This document shows positions 1 through 11,849 of a DNA stretch of 64,000 nucleotides, one piece after another. Position numbers and translations under genes: made by a program. The stretch comes from Ulota crispa (taxonomy: Eukaryota > Streptophyta > Bryopsida > Orthotrichales > Orthotrichaceae): the NCBI GenBank assembly GCA_963920765.1, contig OY987250.1, positions 8,982,409 to 9,046,408 on the forward strand, in the 5' to 3' direction. Within the stretch, counting starts at the first letter, position 1. Every line of letters starts with the position of its first letter. The notes beneath the pieces were generated by a model. It saw only the letters and a list, made by a program, of their open reading frames with translations. It searched no databases and was not told the DNA's origin.

Positions 1-3000
1 GCTCTTGAAGACAAGCCAGCAATAAGTACTAGGTGTTTCGGACATCCCAAAGCCAAAAGGCAAGAAAAGAAAAGAAAAGACACATAGTCTAATCTGTAAA
101 AAGAGTTGTACCAATAGTAAGTTGGAAATCCCGAGGCAAGAAAGAGCAAAAAAAGCTTAGTTAATCATGCAGGATAAACAAAGTGCAAGTGGAGAAAGAA
201 AAAATCTCCAACTGCAACTAAGAGAGGGTTTTGGCAGAACAAATTGAGAGTGGAGAGTGAGTAATCTACAGCTCTAAGATAAGATAGGAAAATCCTGATT
301 AGCGCATTTTACCACTCAAAAAAGGTAAGTTTGAAAGACACCGCATGTCAGTAAGTTGCAGTGCGGGGTTAATTTTGCTTTGTTCACCTAATTGTTGATT
401 AGGTGTTTATTAATATATGGGTCAATTTTAGAGCTGATCCATTTTTACAACACTTACTAGAACAGCAAAGTGCTATTTAGTTACAATAAAGTAACCCATC
501 CTTCACAAGTTGTATATGAAAGCTAGATTAAAAGCATTTGTTCATCAAACTATACAATGCAAGTATTGTAATATGGTTTTTTTGACAAACTCATATTAAA
601 TGCAAGAAGTAGAATGTTGAAATTAGCCTAAAAGCTAAATTTGTCATTTACTTCTAAAAGAGTGTATGTGCTCTGCTCAAAAACCATGATATTCCACAAT
701 CCATGAAGGCATATAAGGCTATATCATGCCATTAAAAGTTTCTCAAATTTATTTGCTCTAAATATTAGGGTTATAAGAACCACTATATAAAAGAGTCGCA
801 AGTTAGGTTTTATAAGGCTTTTTGGAAAATGTGACAAGGCACCATATCCATTAATCATGGTGCAAGAATTGCTAGAAAGGACAAGGCCTTAGAGCAAACT
901 ACAATTGAGTTCTAAAGGTTAGGTTTTCATGTGAATCTTAACATGTGATATGTACTTAAATAGAAATCTTGAATAGATATCTTGAGAAAGAAAAAGAAAA
1001 AGAAAAAAAATAAATGCTATTTTTAGAAGTGCTCCTCAAAATCCGAGGAGCCCTTTACAAAATCCAAAACCACCACAAGTGGGCCTCTTGGGTTCCAAAG
1101 AGGGTCCTAAAACACAAAAATGAAATTTGTAAAAAATAAAAAAATAAAAGAAATGGGGAAAAAGTCACAAATAAATACATATTAGTAATAATAACAATAA
1201 TATTTGTTGTCCTCTTTCTATATACATTTATCTATTTTAGTTTTCATTCATCCAATTTATTTTTTTGTTTGTTTGTTTCAATGGATGAATTTCAAACTTC
1301 ATCCAAAAAAATTATTCATGAGTGATCATTTTTGCCTACTTACATTTGTATAAAACTTACTAAATATCATTTTTAACTTTCCAATTTTCATGAAAAATTT
1401 GCCCAATGCTCAACACTCACTGCTCAACGCTCAACTCTCATTGCTCCCCGCTCAAACTTTAACATTCCTAAAGTTGTAGCTATGGCAAAATAAATGGTTG
1501 TAGATATGGCCAAAAAACACTATGAGGTTTTTTCTAGAGTTTATCACTACTTTTATTACTCTAGGTCGCTCACTCCTCTTGGTCGCTCACTCTCCTAGAT
1601 CACTATCTTTTGGACTCTTGATTGCTTACCTTTCAACTAACTTACCGCTTGCTTACTAGTGGCTTACCGCTTGCTTACCACTCCCTTACTACACTCACTT
1701 ACCATTGGCTTACCACTCCTTCCCTTACTGTAGTAACTTGCTCTTGTAGGGACAGTCAAAGTAGTGACATCAAGGCATGTTTGAAATTAAGTTCTCCCCG
1801 CTTTGCCGCTCCGTCGCTCCGCCGCTCCGTTGTGTTTAGTCACAATAAGTTTTTGTGTTTCTTGATGCTTTGCGGTGTTGTTGGTAACTAAAAGGAATAT
1901 GAAAATCTATTTATTCACCAATGCGGTATTGTCGATAACTAAGAGGAATATCAAAATCTATTGAGATGCTAGCTTTTAGCAGTAGATGTGTCTGTTTTTG
2001 CAAAGTAACCGTTGCTTAACCTTAAATTTTGATCAAGTTTTAAATGTTATTTTGACAATTCAAATACATGTCACTTTGTGTTAACTATTATTGAATTTTA
2101 CAAATGTATTTACATCTTTTGTGTTTTTATGCATATGAAATTATGCACTATATATTAATTAAAATTGAGTTGCTTTTTTAAAACTTTAAACTAGCATATT
2201 TATAATTTTTATGTCTTTATGCATTTTATTTTCTGTTAACCATCATTGCTTAGACAAACTCGTAATGTTTTTGTAACATGATATGTTTCTGGATGAAATT
2301 TGTTATTTTAAAAGCTTGTATAAACTAAACTTGATTTGTAATAAAGTTAACTGAGCACATTAAGTAATACATTGTTATAACTATAGTATAACATATTAGT
2401 GACATAAAATTATCAAATTAAATATCTTCATTGGTAAAAATTATGTTGTATAAAATAATTTACTGCAATTTATTATTTTTAAATCAAAATTTTAAGATAA
2501 TATGTAAGTATTTTCAATTAAACAAATATACAAAATAAAATTATTTCAATCATTTGCAAAATATGTTTTTTGTTTTGTTGTAAATAGCAAATAATGGCGG
2601 TAATTAATGAAACTTTTAATAACTTTAACAAAAAAACAAGAAATAGTATAACGAACTTAACATTAAATAAATTACATTTAACAAACTATGGTCTTTTAAA
2701 CATTTATTATAACATATAATGATTGTATCATACAATGTATATTTTTATATTATTACAAAATATTATTTATCTATTCAATCATAATCATTTTAAAATCAAA
2801 ATTTCCAACACAAAACACTATATAAGTATATTCGCAACCTCCAATGCAAAAATAACAAAAGTCATTGTTTTTTTTGCAACAATCATGATTCTTGTGGTCT
2901 TTGTAGAGATTTAGGCGTAGAGTCAACAATGCACATGCTAAACAAAATGATTGAATTACTAAATAGACTTCTTGAAAAATCCAATATTTGGAATCCCAAG

Positions 3001-4199
3001 CCACTCACATCCTTACGCACAAAAAGTTTGTATTGTACATTTGTACTCAATATATCTTCAAAGTTAGAATTAAAATGGGCAAGAGCTCAAATACGTGAGA
3101 ACTTGTAGATTTAAACCTGTACATCCTTGCAATGAAACTCACAAACAAATCTCAAATTGTGGTAGATTTCAAAATTGTGTACACAATGTTCATGGAACCT
3201 AGTAGAGAAATTCACAAACTATCATGCAAAGTGGTAAAAAAGAATTTGTAGATTTGAAGTATGCAAAATTTTGCCAAGCTCTAAATTCAAGTTGAAAATC
3301 AGAATCCAAAAGAACGGATTCTTCTTAGATCTTCAAACTTGTTTATAAACAAATCAGTGTACAAAGAGAGAAGACTCAAAAATAAATCATGGTCCATCAT
3401 GTGCCTCTTTCCTAGGACCTCATTGTGATGGAGACGCCACCACATTCGCAAATCTATATACTCGGGATTTTTCAGAAATTGCAACATTTAAAACTGAAAT
3501 TTGTCATATGAAATGTCCCCGTTTATATATTGAAACATGAGTTCATTGTATACGACAAAGTTTGAAAGTGGCTTAGAGAAGATTGCTAGCTGCTCTTGCG
3601 ACCAATTGATTACATGAACGATATCCACTTTCCTGTCCATTCCTGAGGGAATTATTTAGGGTTTTTTTGTTCTTTGTCTAATTACTAAAACTGATTGAGG
3701 ATATGTGTTTTTGTTTGTAAATTTATTTTTGATGACAAACTAATATCTACATTATAATTTTGAGTTATTTTCAAAATTTCACATTTAATTATGTTTTGTT
3801 ATCATTAAAAATATATATGATTACTTTTGAATTGTTCATTGATTTTTAAATAAATTATATTTTTTTATCATTAACCAATTTTTTTTTAAAGTTTCATTTA
3901 TCAATTCTTATATTGTTATTTATTTATTTTTAACTTAAATATAAAACAAAGAATATTAACATTTAAAACAAAAATATATTGTGTTACTGAGAATTAACCT
4001 TTAAGCACTCCAGCAAATAAATGCCATTGTTTAAAATAGAAAAAAAACATTTTATTTACAATGATCAAAGTGTATTGTTGGCATAAGTATATATAGAGAG
4101 GGGCGGAGTGAGGTACTCTAATACAATCATGAAAATCTAACATCTAGAATGCAATTGTACGTTGGTTTTGTAAATTGATGTAAAAAACAACCAAAAAGT
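1..4199. other. gene-free AT-rich flank
   Basis: No reading frame here looks like a conserved protein; the short open frames are AT-rich and lack family motifs. There is a purine-rich run near 985-1010 and a C-rich low-complexity stretch near 1390-1835 (listed separately). I see no RNA gene, but a covariance-model search was not possible. Confidence 0.6.
1390..1835. repeat. C-rich low-complexity repeat tract
   Basis: Short imperfect words built on CTCAAC, GCTCAC, GCTTAC and CGCTCCG recur throughout, ending in a run of CCGCTCCGTCGCTC type around 1798-1830. The open frame of 89 codons across 1622-1891 is a by-product of this composition, with runs of Leu/Thr/Tyr, and I do not call it a gene. 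Confidence 0.5.
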
Positions 4200-4202
4200 G
4201 GG

Positions 4203-4925
4203 CAAAAGTTGCTACATGCAATTGGGACTATCAGAACGGGCCAATGTGGGTGCACAACCTATACTACTATTGTATCCGCATCGCAACAGGTAGAGTATCA
4301 AATGCACATGAGAGGAGTGGACGTAGTGGACCAAATGCGGATAAATTACAACACAATTTCTTTGGCACAGGTGGTGGCACAAATACTTCTTTTTCATTGT
4401 GGATTGTTGGTTGTACAACTCATGAGTATTAGTAAAGCACGAGAGTGTCATTTTGGATAAAGAAGTGTATAAAAAGCAGCATACATTTCACATGGACATT
4501 GTGGAGAGGTTGATGTTGCCTTGGTTGAATCCGTCATTGTTCTGTAAGATGAAATGCATTTGATAATTGGGTGTATTGCACTATACACCAGTAGAAAACT
4601 ACGTTGAAACCCACTGAATTATGTGTAGTTGTTTTTGTTGAATTCCTTGTTTCCAACGCAAAATTTTGCAAAATTTTAATGCAAAAACTCATTCTAACTC
4701 AAAAATTTGCATTGGAAACAAGGCTCTCAACAAAAACAACTAGACATAATTTAGTGGGTTTCAATACACTTTTCTACTAGTGATAATAACCTTTATATTT
4801 TTCTCTGTTGTAGGTGCATCCATTGCATTGTGTGCAAAAAGATAATATGATTTTGGAATAGTTCTTATGGCGGTGTTCACATGTGTTTGAATAAATGTTT
4901 TGTGAAAATGCACGGCCTTAGAAAA
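4203..4925 (+). pseudogene. piggyBac-type transposase relic (C-terminal half)
   Basis: Three blocks in different frames match the piggyBac transposase family (DDE_Tnp_1_7). Block 1 (about 4209-4250) reads AIGTIRT, like the family's GT-x-R-T-x-R segment. Block 2 (about 4300-4370) reads MRGVDVVDQMRINY, the hallmark GGVDxxDQ segment that holds a catalytic Asp. After a frameshift, block 3 (about 4374-4563) has WWHKYFFFIVDCWLYNS, matching KWWKRxFFxLLDxAxxNA, then a stop. A later piece (about 4880-4920) reads CLNKCFVKMH, like the C-terminal Cys-rich CLxxCFxxYH motif. A CACTA-like mini-element (4586-4782) lies between. The gene is dead: frameshifts, in-frame stops and no N-terminal half. Terminal repeats of this copy were not found. 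The family is common in animals and fungi and little described in plants. Confidence 0.8.
4586..4782. mobile_element. CACTA-like MITE
   Basis: A 197-bp near-palindrome. It starts CACCAGTAGAAAA and ends as the reverse complement of CACTAGTAGAAAA, with the two arms matching for about 80 bp (for example TTGAAACCCACT and TAGTTGTTTTTGTTGA in both). ATA flanks both sides, a 3-bp target duplication as expected for CACTA elements. It has no coding capacity and interrupts the piggyBac transposase relic. Confidence 0.85.
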
Positions 4926-7823
4926 TGGGCCTTACAAGTAACTAGGGAGTCATGTCATTGAGACATTTATGGTTAAACCTTTAGAGACCACCGAACCATA
5001 TTTTGGTTTGGGAGAGTAGTTTTTGGCATATACAATAAAATCACTCAATAATTTGGAAAATGATCTTGAAGAACGCCTATGATCACAAGAATTTTGCATC
5101 CGATCCAAGTCACGACAATGGAATCGGATATGTGAGTTGATAATAATGGTGTTTATACATCATGGCCTCAAAAGACGTATCCATATTTGGTCAAAGATGG
5201 ATCAAAGCAACAACACAATACATCAAACATCCAAAAAGAATGTCACAATTCAATTGTGCAATCTTAAAAAAATTCAGATTGCTTAAGGAATACGCTTGTA
5301 TTGTTTCTCTATATGATAGTAGTACAATTGTAGTATTTTAGAATCCATTGAAATGATACTATCATTTTATTTAATTAAAAAATCATCCTACATTCAAGGC
5401 CAATTCTTGATTGCTTTCACCAATTGGATTTTCCATAACATTTATCAAATTTCTTGTAAAATTGTTTTAGGGTAGCAAAGAAAATGGGATTTTTGACCCT
5501 TTTTGTCCACTTAGCTACACCTTGTGATTGTTATTTTTGTCTATTTTGTGTGAAACTAGTCTTGTTGGAAAGGTGAGAAACCCTACTTTCTAGAAATGTA
5601 AAACTCTTCTCAACCAAAGCTTGCATGAAGCATTAACATTCAAAACCACACAAGCATGAAAAACTAAAGAGTTTCCATATATGGCTCACTCAATTGTTAT
5701 AATATTTCACTTCCAACAATAGATCTAACTGAGATTTTGATACATTACAACAAACAAGGTGTCCTTCACATTTATATGATTGGATTATTCAAATTGGGTC
5801 CATATTTGATTCAAATGCACATCTAACTTTATTGCGTTATTGCCCTAGTTTCTAGTGAATTTTGGGAAAATGTGTGTGGTCTTTAAATGGTTAATGTAGA
5901 GTTGTTGTAGAGTATAATGGCTGTAGCATGCTCTAGTCACCGCAGGTTATGATACTATGAGAAAATATGCAGCTAATGGCAGGTGACAGATTGGAGTTTC
6001 CATGGGCGTGCAAAAATGTGGTCCAGATGGGTAGTTGGCTAAACCTTCATCAATGAAGTTATGCATGCCATGTCACTTGAAGATATAGAGTAATGAATTT
6101 TGCCGGTAGCTCTACCTACAAGATATGGTAAAACTAGATGTTAATCTTTTGAATCATGTTATATTTTTTTCAATGTTGTAAAGTTGTATGTGACATGATA
6201 GGGACATGCGTGGTCTCGGCTTTGAATTTGTTATTCTTTTTAGAACAAATATTGACTTATTCTGTTTTGAGGGGGAATCTTCATGTGTGTTGTCCATGTC
6301 TTTCGGAGATGTGCTTTGACAGAAAATGAAACTATCTCCTAGTGGTGTCGCCATTTAATTATTAAATTATTTTTTGTTTTAAAAGTGCATTAGTATATTT
6401 TAAGTTTTTTAAATATTTTGAGTTCGTTCTTTTTTCATACATTGGACAACCTACATACTTTTTATGAACTTGTCATCAAATTAAATTATAAACATATAAA
6501 TTATTAATTATCTATGTAAAAAACCTTTGCAGTTAAAAATAAAGATAAAAATCATTGATGATAGAAAGCTAAGGATTTTGTTGATTTCATTATACAAAAT
6601 AGACTTAGCACCATTATCATGCATGCTAATATTTGTATGATTTTAATTTAGTTTTAAATTTTTAATACATGCTTTGTAATTTCTCTCATTTGTTGGAAAA
6701 AGACTTTACACTTCTTCCCAAATCGTGACATAATTTTAAATTCAAACGCTTGTGAATTTGCAAACACTAATATTGGCGCATTGTGACTATATTATAAGCC
6801 TTTACATGCTTTTTATAATGCAATAACAAAAAAATCGACAACGTCATTGTTTCAATGACGTTTTTGCAATAAGCTTGTATACATAAAAATAAAAATAAAT
6901 GTCGATAGTCATACAAAATTAAAAATTAAAAAATTAAAAAAGAAATTGTGAGTTTAATGATAAAAAAATATTTGCAAAAGTAAGTTCAAAACGGTTTTTT
7001 ATACAATGCTCAAATTTTTTAGGTTTATTTAAATATAACAAAACTCTATAATTAAAGATCAAAACCTTAAAAAGAAGTTTAAAAATTTGAATTTAAAACA
7101 CAATTAAAAGCTTTTCACATCCACGTAAATCTTCTAAACTAATTTCAATTTTTTGTTTTTGAGAAAAGTGATTTTTAAAAATCTGCCTAAACTGCCCATT
7201 GAGTGAATAAAACAACATATTAGGTCATATTTTCTTATTCATACTTTCAAATGTTATAAAATTTAGTGCATATGATAGATAAACCTTGTTCCCACATTTT
7301 GTTAAAACTCCAACTTAAAATATGAAAAGTTCCAATCACATGTACTTGCCCAAAATTACTATGTTGCTAAAAAAGGAGGTTTGGTCCTTTAGGGGTTAAA
7401 GAAAGGAGACATGCCACTCTCTTATTGATTTGCAAAGACCATTTTCTATAAAGGTTATGAAGTTTTTTCTTCACCTCTGGAGTTGAAAAATGGGTGTGGA
7501 GAAGTTTTAGCATGTGAAAATTTTATCAATGCATGTCTCTTTATCATCTCACTCTTCTTGTTTTCACCTTTTTATAAATAAATAACTTAGTTGAGTGTAT
7601 GAATGCAACTTGTTTTCTCATTGCATCACCATTTTTGAGGTAAATTAATTTTCCATACCCTATCCTCCACAAAAGAGGAGTCACACCTTCTTATGCTCCC
7701 ATTGACTCTTGTTTCCACTCCACAACTTCTCATCCTTCATAGAAGTTTCATTCTTGAAGAAAGTGTGACTACCCTAATAAAAAGAAGCCAAAAGACATAA
7801 GAAAGAATGGAAGAGAACATACA
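4926..7823. other. gene-free AT-rich interval
   Basis: No conserved coding sequence seen. One isolated piggyBac-like terminus (GGTCCTTTAGGGG next to TTAA) sits at 7383-7399 without a recognisable partner. The rest is unremarkable AT-rich DNA. Confidence 0.55.
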
Positions 7824-7921
7824 AGGGTATGTTCACACTTGGTGTTAGGAGGAGTATTAGCAGTATGAATGCAATTTTCCTTTGCCAAAACACCTCCTAA
7901 CACCAAGTGTGAACATACCCT
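7824..7921. mobile_element. 98-bp palindromic MITE (copy 1)
   Basis: The arms begin GGGTATGTTCACACTTGGTG and are near-perfect inverted repeats, so the element can fold into one long hairpin. The same family recurs in opposite orientation at about 34921-35040 in a CFAP65 intron, where the subterminal word CTAATACxCCTCCTAACACC is shared. It lies about 360 bp upstream of the PIGH start codon. No clear target duplication. Confidence 0.8.
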
Positions 7922-8278
7922 AAAAGCCTAAAATACACCTCTAGCTAAAACCAAATCTCTTCACGAACAACGAAGTTCCGTCCTTCTTGGATGAATGGAT
8001 CTCTTCATCGCCATCGTCTTTCTCAGGACGTCCCCAAGGTCTTGCTGACCTGAATCAGGCTCTCGAAAACCCTAACCCTAACCCTAACGGAGCACGAGCA
8101 CCAGTGTGCAGCAGAGATCGTCCAAACGAGCGTTGTCTAAGTGAAGCTTGTGTGCACAAATCTCATCACCTCTTCGTCGCAGTGATCCGCGCTCTCTCTT
8201 CCACACAATGCATCAACACTCACTCACATCCCCTTCCAATTCCTTCATTCCGTGAGAAAATGAGAACAATCCGTAGAA
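7922..8278 (+). promoter_or_regulatory. PIGH promoter and leader with upstream AUGs
   Basis: Higher-GC segment in front of PIGH. Three upstream ATGs are out of frame with PIGH: 7991-8053 (20 codons), 8208-8255 (15 codons), and 8260, whose frame overlaps the PIGH start and runs to 8370. If transcription starts upstream of them, these would reduce PIGH translation. Positions 8069-8088 hold three CCCTAA units, telomere-like but of the six-base form rather than the plant seven-base form seen elsewhere in the window. The transcription start is unknown. Confidence 0.5.
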
Positions 8279-8812
8279 ATGACAAGAGATCATCCGCTGT
8301 ACGAGTACATATGCGAGTCACCACAAGACATCCGCTCTCCCCTTCTCCACACTCACCGAATCTTCATTAAGCAACAACCCCTAGGGTTTCTCACAAAATG
8401 CTTCTCGTTACTCTTAATCGGGAGCACGGCGTTCTTCTCAGGCTTGCATTGGATATTGATACCACTTGCATTGCTTTTCATTTTGAGACGACGGAATGAC
8501 GTTGAACAAGAGGCAGTGGTGGTGATGCCAACGTTAGGGATTCAACTCGAGACTGTGTATCGGAGTAAGACTGTGAAGCGACGGTTCGTTCCTCTGCATC
8601 GGGTTCTGTGGCCTGTGATCAACGAGGCTGTGACTCCCACGACTTGTTTTACGTATCTGGCGTTGTTGGTTCGGGATGAGTCTCGACTCACGCTCACGTT
8701 TCTGCATGTGCGCCCTCCGGTGTGCATGTTGGTTCCTATCTGGACTGCTCTTTGCGAAGCTCTCGGACATCGTCCTCCTCCCAAGAGCTTGCTGCGAAGT
8801 AAGCTTAGTTAG
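8279..8812 (+). CDS. PIGH: GPI-GlcNAc transferase subunit H (PIG-H), intronless
   Basis: A 177-residue protein with the PIG-H domain. PIG-H is a subunit of the GPI-N-acetylglucosaminyltransferase complex, which transfers GlcNAc to phosphatidylinositol on the cytosolic face of the ER, the first step of GPI-anchor synthesis. Residues about 41-69 form two hydrophobic segments (a membrane hairpin), as in the family. The domain follows: a VVMPTLGIQLET block (residues 81-92), a RRFVPLHRVLWPVINEAV block (101-118), a YLALLVRDESRLTLTF block (125-141) and a terminal helix WTALCEALG. ATG 8279 is the first in-frame ATG; an in-frame TGA lies 18 bp upstream. Length is close to plant and animal PIG-H. A GTAAGC donor-like site overlaps the last codons, so an alternative spliced C-terminus is possible, but I found no good continuation. 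Confidence 0.87.
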   Translation: MTRDHPLYEYICESPQDIRSPLLHTHRIFIKQQPLGFLTKCFSLLLIGSTAFFSGLHWILIPLALLFILRRRNDVEQEAVVVMPTLGIQLETVYRSKTVKRRFVPLHRVLWPVINEAVTPTTCFTYLALLVRDESRLTLTFLHVRPPVCMLVPIWTALCEALGHRPPPKSLLRSKLS

Positions 8813-8984
8813 TTAGAAACAGAAATTATGTTTTTATTGCATTCAATTGTATGGTTTCAATTGTTTACTAGAATTTTTTTCCCTGTTTTCGATTGTTTTA
8901 GGGTTTCAGCTTGTTATGTGTTCGGTTTTGAACATCGAGATTATAGTTAGTAGTTGTTAAAAATACAATTACACTTCGTTGCAG

Positions 8985-9190
8985 TTGTACAGTGCATGAT
9001 ATTTATAACCAACAACTCCCAATTCAATTGGTTAACCTAAGGTTTTGTCGAAAAAAAGTTATCAAAAATTTGAAGTTTAGGGTTTGTCTCGTTTGGTGGT
9101 GGAATTATTTTTGAGCTAATGAGTATATGTGTTGTGTCTTAGTATTTCTTGTTTGGCCAATAGTTGTTGGTTATAAGTGTCATGCACAAT
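8985..9190. repeat. inverted repeat with TTGTTGGTTATAA ends
   Basis: The left end has GTGCATGATATTTATAACC reading into CAACAACTCCCAATT, and the right end has the reverse complement form (AGTTGTTGGTTATAA followed by TGTCATGCAC). A related copy lies near 30171-30215. The pattern fits a short foldback element or two abutting retroelement ends. Boundaries are approximate. Confidence 0.5.
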
Positions 9191-9316
9191 AGTGATGCGT
9201 GTGGATGACGTTGAGCATCCTCTGGCTTAGGATTTTTTTTCTGGTAGTTGTATCTATCTAAAGTCCTTTTTTAGTCGTATACTAATGGTTGGCGCTTGCT
9301 ACACTATACATTCACT

Positions 9317-9540
9317 ATTAGAATTTTAGAATTTTATTAGAATCTTCATATGTTAGTAAATTTTTTAATAAGTTTTCAAATTATATGTATGTGATAATAT
9401 CACAAAATAGATGTGATATTACATACGGTCTTGTGACTTTAGTAGTATGATGTCACAAAGATTAGATATGTGATATTATAGAAGGACAGATGTGATATTA
9501 CACTGGTCATTGTGATTTTAGTAGTATGATTTGATATGTT
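9317..9540. repeat. dispersed TGTGATATTA-rich repeat, copy 1
   Basis: Contains repeated TGTGATATTA words and ends with GTGATTTTAGTAGTATGAT. A second copy is at about 60465-61045, where a 404-bp MITE is inserted; this copy at 9317-9540 is the unoccupied version and shows a single TATCACA at the corresponding point (near 9398). Confidence 0.7.
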
Positions 9541-9832
9541 GTGCGTCGTGTCGTTGCAGTTCTGTGATTGAGGGTCATGCTGATACACTGAAACCGTATG
9601 GAAGGTAGTTCTTATTAGAAAGAAGGCTCCGATAATTATAGAAAGGTACTGGTTATTTGCAAGACTTGTTTTCGTCCCTTAGGGTGAGGCTCCTCATTGG
9701 GGATGTAGTGACTTGCAAGACTCCTATTGTCACTTAACAAACAACGATCTATCTTTACAACCATCCTTGGGGTATGCGCTCACTGAACCTGCTGTAGTTC
9801 ATCAAGCCTCTTTAAAATGGGCGTTTAAAATA

Positions 9833-10154
9833 GGGAAAATTTCATGGATACCCCTGAAGTTTACAATATTTACATAGATACCCCTAGATACCCTGCTTTT
9901 CAGAAATTATTACACAAATACCTTTAGACCAAAATTTCCATGCGTTTGTTTGATGTGCATGTCACTTCCCTTCTTCCGTTGCTTCTTTTTTGTTTCATTT
10001 ACATTCCCTTCTTCAACATTGGTCATGAAGGAAGTATGAGCACAACAAACAAACGCCTCAAAATTATGGTCCAAGGGTACTTGTATAATTTCTGAAAGAG
10101 CAAGGATATCTATGTAAATACTACAAACTTCAGAGGTGTCCATGAAATTTTCCC
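9833..10154. mobile_element. 322-bp MITE, GGGAAAATTTC ends, 7-bp TSD (copy 1)
   Basis: Left end GGGAAAATTTCATGGATACC; the right end is its inverted match with a few substitutions. The arms pair for about 60 bp (TTTACATAGATA in both). The heptamer TAAAATA occurs immediately outside both ends (9826-9832 and 10155-10161), a target-site duplication. No coding capacity. A second member is at 31810-32087. Confidence 0.85.
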
Positions 10155-10450
10155 TAAAATAAAATACTCCATCCTACAATGATGCTTACACGTAAACTTC
10201 ACCAAGTAGTAGCAAGCTTCAAGTAAAGAGGGAAGCCATTATCACACTACATCATTATGGAAACTCACAAGATTGTAATTATCTCCATGGCGAGAATTGA
10301 CAACCTTTTCAGCTTCACTTTGATAATGCAATAAATGCTATTGGCTAACGACCCACACATTGTGCATTAGGACTCCATCAATGTCACTCAAGTAGTTGAA
10401 ACATCAAACATGGTTTAGAGTATCACACATTTAGACTTGTCAATCATTAA

Positions 10451-10799
10451 CCTTTAAACATCGGGCTCATCCCCGTGGCAACTTGCTACAGTGACTTCTA
10501 CAGTGTTTTTCAAAAATTTCAGAATTGTGATTGGTGTAACTAGTGCCTAGCTAGTTGCAAAAGTGAACAGTACATGCTAACCTCACAAAAATTGTAAGAA
10601 GGGCAATATGGATCTTCTCACAATTTGGATTGTCTAAAAATATGAATGTATTTGATGAAGTTATTTTTTGCTTTCCATGATGGAGCATGTGTTTATGATC
10701 ACTTTTGGGAAAAAATCAGATGAAAATCTACTTTCTTCTGCCATCTAGAATGTTTTCCAGAGGCAAAGGACAAAAAACCTCCTCTTGAACGTTTAGGGG
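10451..10799. mobile_element. possible piggyBac-like MITE
   Basis: TTAA lies at both boundaries (10447-10450 and 10800-10803). The ends inside read CCTTTAAACATC and, inverted, CCCCTAAACGTT, a weak but aligned terminal repeat like that of the better copy at 13078-13308. The interior is non-coding. Confidence 0.45.
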
Positions 10800-10803
10800 T
10801 TAA

Positions 10804-11849
10804 GGTAGGCAACTCAAATTCCACTCAAGTACTAATTAGTTTCACATTCTAGGAACAAGTAACATGTTCCTTCAAGTGACATTTTCCTTCAAATATCTAC
10901 TACCATTAGTAAGTTGGGTAAGCTTAAGTGGTCGGTTTATGTACCTCCTACCTTAGTACTTGACATTGTACAAAATGCAATGTTGTTTAAATTCAAGCTA
11001 GTAGTGCCAATCGCAACCAATTCAAGATACTTCAACTCAGTTCTTATCGTTGCGGTTTCATCAACAGGCAAGTGGAGTGATGTGAGGATATAACAATTTG
11101 AAATTGAATTTTCAGTTCTTGTACCACATCAGTTATACTTTGAGTGCCGCCGTAAACCCTAATGCAGAGTACAACCAGAGCTTGCTCGACCACCACGAAT
11201 AGACAAACTACCTCACTGACAGAAAGTTGGTTTATAAGGTCGTTTCTGCAACTGTATGTCAAGATTCATGTTAAGCACACTTGGTGTTCAGGAATAACCT
11301 CAACAAATGACAAAGCAAAGGGTTCCCACAAAGGTCTCAGAAGATATGCCATTTACTAGGCGGTACACTTCCTACTACCCTAGTGAGGAAAAACTGAGAT
11401 CTGCTTCTGGATCTACAAAGAAAACTTCTACAAGAAAAGCCCTGGTTAAAAAGGCCAACTCCTACCAAAATAAACTACAAGCAGTGGGCTTCAAGCTAAA
11501 ATTCACCTCCAAGAATCAAGGTTGATCCAAAATGCTGCTAGAAGTAGTAGTCCTTGTACCCCTTACAGAATGGGGAGATCATTCTGCACATGATTCTGCA
11601 AAATATGAGTCAGGTATTGAGACCTGCTGCAGCAGCCACAAGGAAATATGGACGGCGATTCAAACGTCCAGAAACAGTAGTAGCTGAGAATCTCCGCATT
11701 AAAAAATTGTGGGAGTCAACCCAGCTATCATTGCATGCAACTTTCCCTGGCAAAATATCATCAACACAAAATATCCACATTCTCTTTCTCCAAGAAAGTC
11801 ACAAGCTGGTCGCCAGTTACTACTGGCAGAAATGCACATCGAGCTCCAC
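10804..11849. other. 3' flank of the CHTOP-like gene
   Basis: Non-coding by inspection; it lies downstream of the stop codon of the minus-strand CHTOP-like gene and presumably holds its 3' UTR. Small open frames here have no recognisable motif. Confidence 0.5.

Noticed and set aside
1622-1891. 89-codon frame in the C-rich tract
   Set aside because: Low-complexity repeat translation without motif or context.
7987-8370. 127-codon open frame overlapping PIGH
   Set aside because: It lacks an ATG at its start, shows no domain and overlaps the recognisable PIG-H frame; treated as leader with uORFs.
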